From Acanthaster planci (taxonomy: Eukaryota > Echinodermata > Asteroidea > Valvatida > Acanthasteridae): a DNA stretch of 40,475 bases. Of the stretch, positions 37,901 to 40,475 are shown piece by piece. Position 1 is the stretch's first letter. Each line of letters begins with the position of its first letter. Where the stretch lies: contig NW_019091385.1 of assembly GCF_001949145.1 (NCBI RefSeq), forward strand, positions 1,107,770-1,148,244, in the 5' to 3' direction. The notes beneath the pieces are model-generated. The model had not been told where the DNA came from and did not search any database. It was given only the letters and a program-made list of their open reading frames with translations. A program made the position numbers and the translations under genes.

Positions 37901-40475
37901 TTTAATTGCATAAGCGAGCGCACTGCTAACCACTATTCCCTCCTCAGCCAACTTGATCGAAGGTTGAAATAAATCAGTCCAGGGTAGCACACCGTATCGT
38001 TGATGAGCGGTCCAGTAACCTGCTATCTCCCCAGGAACAGCAATGGATAAGCCACCTAAAATTACGGGGAAAGGTTGTTTTTATAGTTAAATGTCACTTA
38101 GCTGCGAGAAAAGGTCGTTGAGCATCTTTATTGTCAATCAAAATAAACTGTGGGCAGATCGCAAGCAATATTTCACGATGACACGAGTGTGCTGAGAAGT
38201 ATTTGTTTACACAGGATCAATTTACTTGCCCAATGTCAAATGAAATTCACGCGTCAACAGTGAAGACAGTGCCCACAATCTAAATACTCTGAAATGGACA
38301 ACGCTAAAGACATGGATACCTGAAGTGGAGGCGTCTTCTGTCTCATTTTCGTACATTTTTTCGAAGGCAGCGAGTGGCGCTGTCTCTCTCGCATCCAACA
38401 TTTCTACAGTACCGGCCTTAGCGTTGTAGAATAACAGGAAGAATCCTCCGCCAATGCCGGCACTGTGGCAGTTATAAAGACCAACGCACAGAAATGCTGC
38501 TATCGCAGCGTCTACGGCTGTGCCTCCCTTTTCCAACATATCCCTGGAAATAATCAACATTATCAGGATCATCAAAGACAGAACAATCGGTTATTGATGC
38601 AGTTTAATTTAAGCCCAACTCAACAGGAAGTTGATGATGTCTCCCTCATCGCATCTGATGTCTTAGGTCTTCCTCGAAGTTACTGTGTAATTTCTTGTGT
38701 ACTTAAATGGAGCACCATATGGTGGGCTTTTATCAATCATGGGAGGGGGATACACGATTTTATTGCCCTTCTCTTACAACATTTGAAAGAAACTTCCGCC
38801 AAAACCTTTACAAAAACGCTAAGAATTTTTACACACAATAAATGTAGGGAACCGTACCTGAGTAAGGGCGCCCTCATCCTTCCAATACGCGTCTCGGAGG
38901 TAATTAACATAAAGAGGATACTTTTTAGGATTCCCGGGGCACGCTGGTTCGCTACAATTATCTTTAACACGTTCATCAGAAACTATGCATGACTACCTTA
39001 GACAGTTTCCCTTTTTAAACAACATGAAACGTGGTCACGAAACGTAAAAATCTGATAATTCCCGCTTTGATAATGCCGGCTGCGTAGAAACGCTCGTAAA
39101 AACACTTGGGCACCTGGATACGAGACAGTTTCGTCCATTCCTATTGGTCAAGAGTCTCTGTGCGCTGCGTCACGTAGAACTAGCCACGCGTACGCCATGC
39201 CCATAAAAGAAGATTCTTCAGGACTACTTGCACAAGGAATATACCATAAAATGGACTGGGGTGGAAGTAAAATTCTTGAGCAAAATCTTTGGAAATTTAT
39301 GATATACTGACTTCATTTAACTCTCTGACCAAAACGATATTTGTGAATGAGAATGCTGATAAAAGACCTTTTCACTAATAAGTGCATAATTGTGCACATA
39401 TGCGCACAAATGGTCTTGGCGGCAAGGGCCATTGAAAATGTACAGGGGGGCAATTTTAATCATATTCTCTCAGGTTTTCTGGCTTTGTTCAAATTTCTCT
39501 TCAAACAACCCCATTTAAATCGTTTTGCTATTAGTTTCTAATCTAATCTCTTGCGCACAGAAAAAAATCACGATTGTACAGTCTTTTAACATAGCACTAA
39601 AAATCCCACTTAGATTAGAAACTGAGTGCAAAACTGAACAAAGGCAGAAAACCTGAGAAAAATGATCAAAATCACACCGCTGTACATTTTCAATGGCTCT
39701 TGCCGCCAAGGCAATTTGTGCGAACCTCGCCTGCGGCCTTAGTCGTGTCCATTCTCCTGAGCCGGTCTGGAACGCAAGTTTAAGACCGACCAAGCACATA
39801 TTTATTCCCTTCATTCATAAATACTTAGGTCAATTTTTCTCTTCCTATTGGTGGAAACGCGTCACGTGACCGTATACGTGTATAAACATTTGATAATGCC
39901 AGCTGAGAAGTGATACTGCCTGCTGCGTAAATCACGCGCTGGTTAGGATTGGTTAGGACTCTGTATGCACGTGACGCACAACGCGCGCGTCAAGTTCATC
40001 GACAGGATTCTATTGGACAACTTTCAATAGGAATATACCATAAAATGGCCGGGGGTGTTCGGGAAAATGAAAGTAAAGTTTTAGAACAAAACCGTTGGAA
40101 GTTAATCATATTTTGACTTCTTTTGACTCTCTGAATAAAAAGGTATTTATGAATCGGAATAAATATGTGCTTGGCCAGTGCTCAGGCGAACGAACGCCGA
40201 AAATGTCCAAGCAGCCGGCAAGAGCATTAGTCTCGTCAATTTTCCTGAGCCGGTCTTAAACGCACGTTTAAGAATGACCAAGCATATTTTTATTCTCTTC
40301 CGAACTCTTCGGGGCCAACACATTTATGTCACGGATATTTAGTTGTATATAGGCCTACTTCATAATGGTTAACATCACTTAGCTCGAGAAAGGCCAGTAC
40401 ACTAGCCGACTCACCGGCCAATCTCCGAGCACTTGCCAGCATCAGCAGCCACGGCAGCCTTGGCGTATTGGTACT
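34842..40475 (-). CDS. GGT1: Gamma-glutamyltransferase / glutathione hydrolase proenzyme (5' end beyond window)
   Basis: Ten exons: 40475-40415 (cut by the edge), 38543-38320, 38055-37863, 37584-37424, 37265-37119, 36701-36565, 36349-36165, 36014-35774, 35316-35203, 34988-34842. All are GT-AG with matching phases, about 535 residues here; the N-terminal membrane anchor is missing (vertebrate GGT1 has 569). The enzyme is an autoprocessed Ntn-hydrolase on the outer cell surface that removes the gamma-glutamyl group from glutathione. Seen in order: AVAADAGKCSEIGR, GGTAVDAAIAAFLCVGL, GIGGG, substrate-binding Arg in LDARETAP, the nucleophile Thr in SGTSHLSVVD (cleavage before Thr), STINLYFG, FNDEMDDFS, RPMSSMTPT, GASGGSRITT and the ending DDRKGGHPAGI. 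All known catalytic positions are intact, so it should be active. It is GGT1/GGT5-type; the exact orthology is not settled. Confidence 0.93.
35203..35316 (-). CDS. GGT1: GGT exon, small-subunit region
   Basis: It reads LWYGDSIKDAIQRRRFHHQL and VPNNVTYEAGFNQ, matching '[20 protein letters not shown]'. Phase 0. Confidence 0.93.
35774..36014 (-). CDS. GGT1: GGT exon with oxyanion and binding loops
   Basis: It reads TGILFNDEMDDFSKPGEPNA, NFIRPGKRPMSSMTPTIVV and GASGGSRITT: the Glu/Asp pair that binds the alpha-amino group, the SS pair and the GG oxyanion loop. Confidence 0.95.
36165..36349 (-). CDS. GGT1: GGT exon with catalytic threonine
   Basis: Residues include GTSHLSVVDTHGNAVAATST and INLY. 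The Thr of GTSHLSVV is the autoprocessing and catalytic nucleophile that becomes the N-terminus of the small subunit. INLY supplies the Asn and Tyr that favour hydrolysis. Confidence 0.95.
36565..36701 (-). CDS. GGT1: GGT exon, end of the large subunit
   Basis: It reads THRMVEAFKFAYAGRSFLGD and then EDYVDVKE, equivalent to [20 protein letters not shown]. Donor GTGAGT, phase 0. Confidence 0.94.
37119..37265 (-). CDS. GGT1: GGT exon with substrate-cleft loop
   Basis: It reads GGIITKADLENYQV, then MKVYSPPPPGSGAVSSLILN. The SPPPPGSG motif is the conserved P-x-P-x-S-G segment. Confidence 0.94.
37424..37584 (-). CDS. GGT1: GGT exon, large-subunit middle part
   Basis: It reads EGEILKEGDTLVNIKLAETY and GGENAFYKGDLADDIVADI, matching the 'G..L..P.LA.T...IA..G..AFY.G' pattern. 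Confidence 0.93.
37863..38055 (-). CDS. GGT1: GGT exon with VPGE and FQPSIKLAEEG
   Basis: It reads GLSIAVPGEIAGYWTAHQRY, then LPWTDLFQPSIKLAEEG, both family signatures, and ends NDPSLGG with donor GTGAGA. Confidence 0.95.
38320..38543 (-). CDS. GGT1: GGT exon with GGG and substrate-binding Arg
   Basis: Contains DMLEKGGTAVDAAIAAFLCV, HSAGIGGGFF and the alpha-carboxylate-binding Arg in LDARETAPLAAF. Donor TCAG|GTATCC. Confidence 0.95.
38862..38979 (-). other. Exon-like segment of unknown gene inside the GGT intron
   Basis: On the minus strand an open frame with a protein-like run (SDERVKDNCSEPACPGNPKK, then YPLYVNYLRDAYWKDEG) ends at CTCAG|GTACGG, a fair donor. Its phases do not fit the GGT exons on either side, so it is not a GGT cassette. 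It could be a nested gene, a pseudo-exon or transposon debris. I do not recognise the family. Confidence 0.3.
39064..40302. repeat. Duplicated segment with inverted parts
   Basis: Blocks recur in the same order: TGATAATGCC at about 39068 and 39889, the 20-mer AGGAATATACCATAAAATGG at 39235-39254 and 40029-40048, and CTCCTGAGCCGGTCT-type sequence at 39754 and about 40242. In addition AATAAATATGTGCTTGG (40158-40174) is the exact reverse complement of 39790-39806. The copies differ mainly by the foldback insertion at 39403-39722. Confidence 0.6.
39403..39722. mobile_element. Foldback element, about 320 bp
   Basis: The left arm (39403-39549), starting CGCACAAATGGTCTTGGCGG, and the right arm (39609-39722), ending CCGCCAAGGCAATTTGTGCG, are imperfect inverted repeats over more than 100 bp with a short unpaired centre. 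The left arm carries about 30 extra bases. No coding capacity. Long-arm foldback elements of this kind move non-autonomously. Confidence 0.65.
40415..40475 (-). CDS. GGT1: GGT exon (first visible, cut by window edge)
   Basis: It reads YQYAKAAVAADAGKCSEIG and ends CG|GTGAGT (phase 2), completing Arg with the first base of the next exon. This matches AAVAAD..QCSKIGRDAL of human GGT1, just after the membrane anchor. Confidence 0.9.

Larger units (their letters stand above)
38544..40414 (-). other. First visible GGT intron (1.9 kb)
   Basis: It holds an exon-like segment at 38862-38979 and, from 39064 to 40302, a duplicated sequence interrupted by a foldback element. Both strands have open frames; the 175-codon plus-strand frame 38465-38992 overlaps the GGT exon antisense. 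Confidence 0.5.

Noticed and set aside
38465-38992. 175-codon plus-strand open frame, the longest in the window
   Set aside because: Its first part is antisense to a well-supported GGT exon and the rest lies in the GGT intron. Its composition resembles no protein family, and the opposite strand is the more protein-like. Kept only as a note.

Overview
The window is eukaryotic genomic DNA, AT-rich, with short coding exons (mostly 60-240 bp) separated by GT-AG introns. The encoded proteins (SVOP, a GPI-anchored Ly6 protein, gamma-glutamyltransferase) place it in a metazoan. Frequent palindromic TACATGTA / ACATGTAC words, foldback elements containing 'TTTCATAGAGCTGCTT', and many small inverted-repeat elements resemble invertebrate deuterostome genomes. 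An echinoderm, perhaps a sea star, is my best inference, but the window does not prove it.

All four recognisable genes lie on the minus strand. From right to left, in transcription order: (1) a gamma-glutamyltransferase (glutathione hydrolase) gene, ten exons between 40475 and 34842, with its 5' end beyond the right edge; (2) a small Ly6/uPAR (three-finger) GPI-anchored protein gene with coding exons at 29031-28036, plus a probable 5' UTR exon and TATA box near 32410-32500. Its last exon changes reading frame, so it is either a broken gene or carries a one-base assembly error; (3) a complete 15-exon SVOP (synaptic vesicle 2-related protein) gene, 21897-6776, encoding about 547 residues; (4) the first three coding exons of a divergent SVOP-like paralog, 2055-184, which runs off the left edge. 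Genes 3 and 4 are head-to-tail tandem paralogs that share one exon boundary.

The rest is introns and intergenic DNA with much small-transposon debris: a Tigger/pogo-type MITE with TA target duplication (10509-10680), a TA-flanked element with 30-bp perfect inverted repeats (22381-22626), a long-TIR element (13867-14128), a 359-bp element downstream of SVOP, an hAT-like element (31527-31764), a 133-bp near-perfect palindrome (34233-34365), a rearranged duplicated foldback region in the first visible GGT intron (39064-40302) and a fragment of LINE reverse transcriptase (4698-4835).

Regulatory candidates are two tandem palindromic RFX X-boxes in the 6.3-kb SVOP intron, a perfect NRF-1/P3A2-type site about 170 bp upstream of the SVOP start codon, and the Ly6 TATA promoter. 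I see no CRISPR array, operon, rRNA or convincing tRNA. The window does not show an obviously new biological system. The most unusual items are the paralog that lost the acidic pair of TM1, the Ly6 frame break, the twin X-boxes and the foldback elements.
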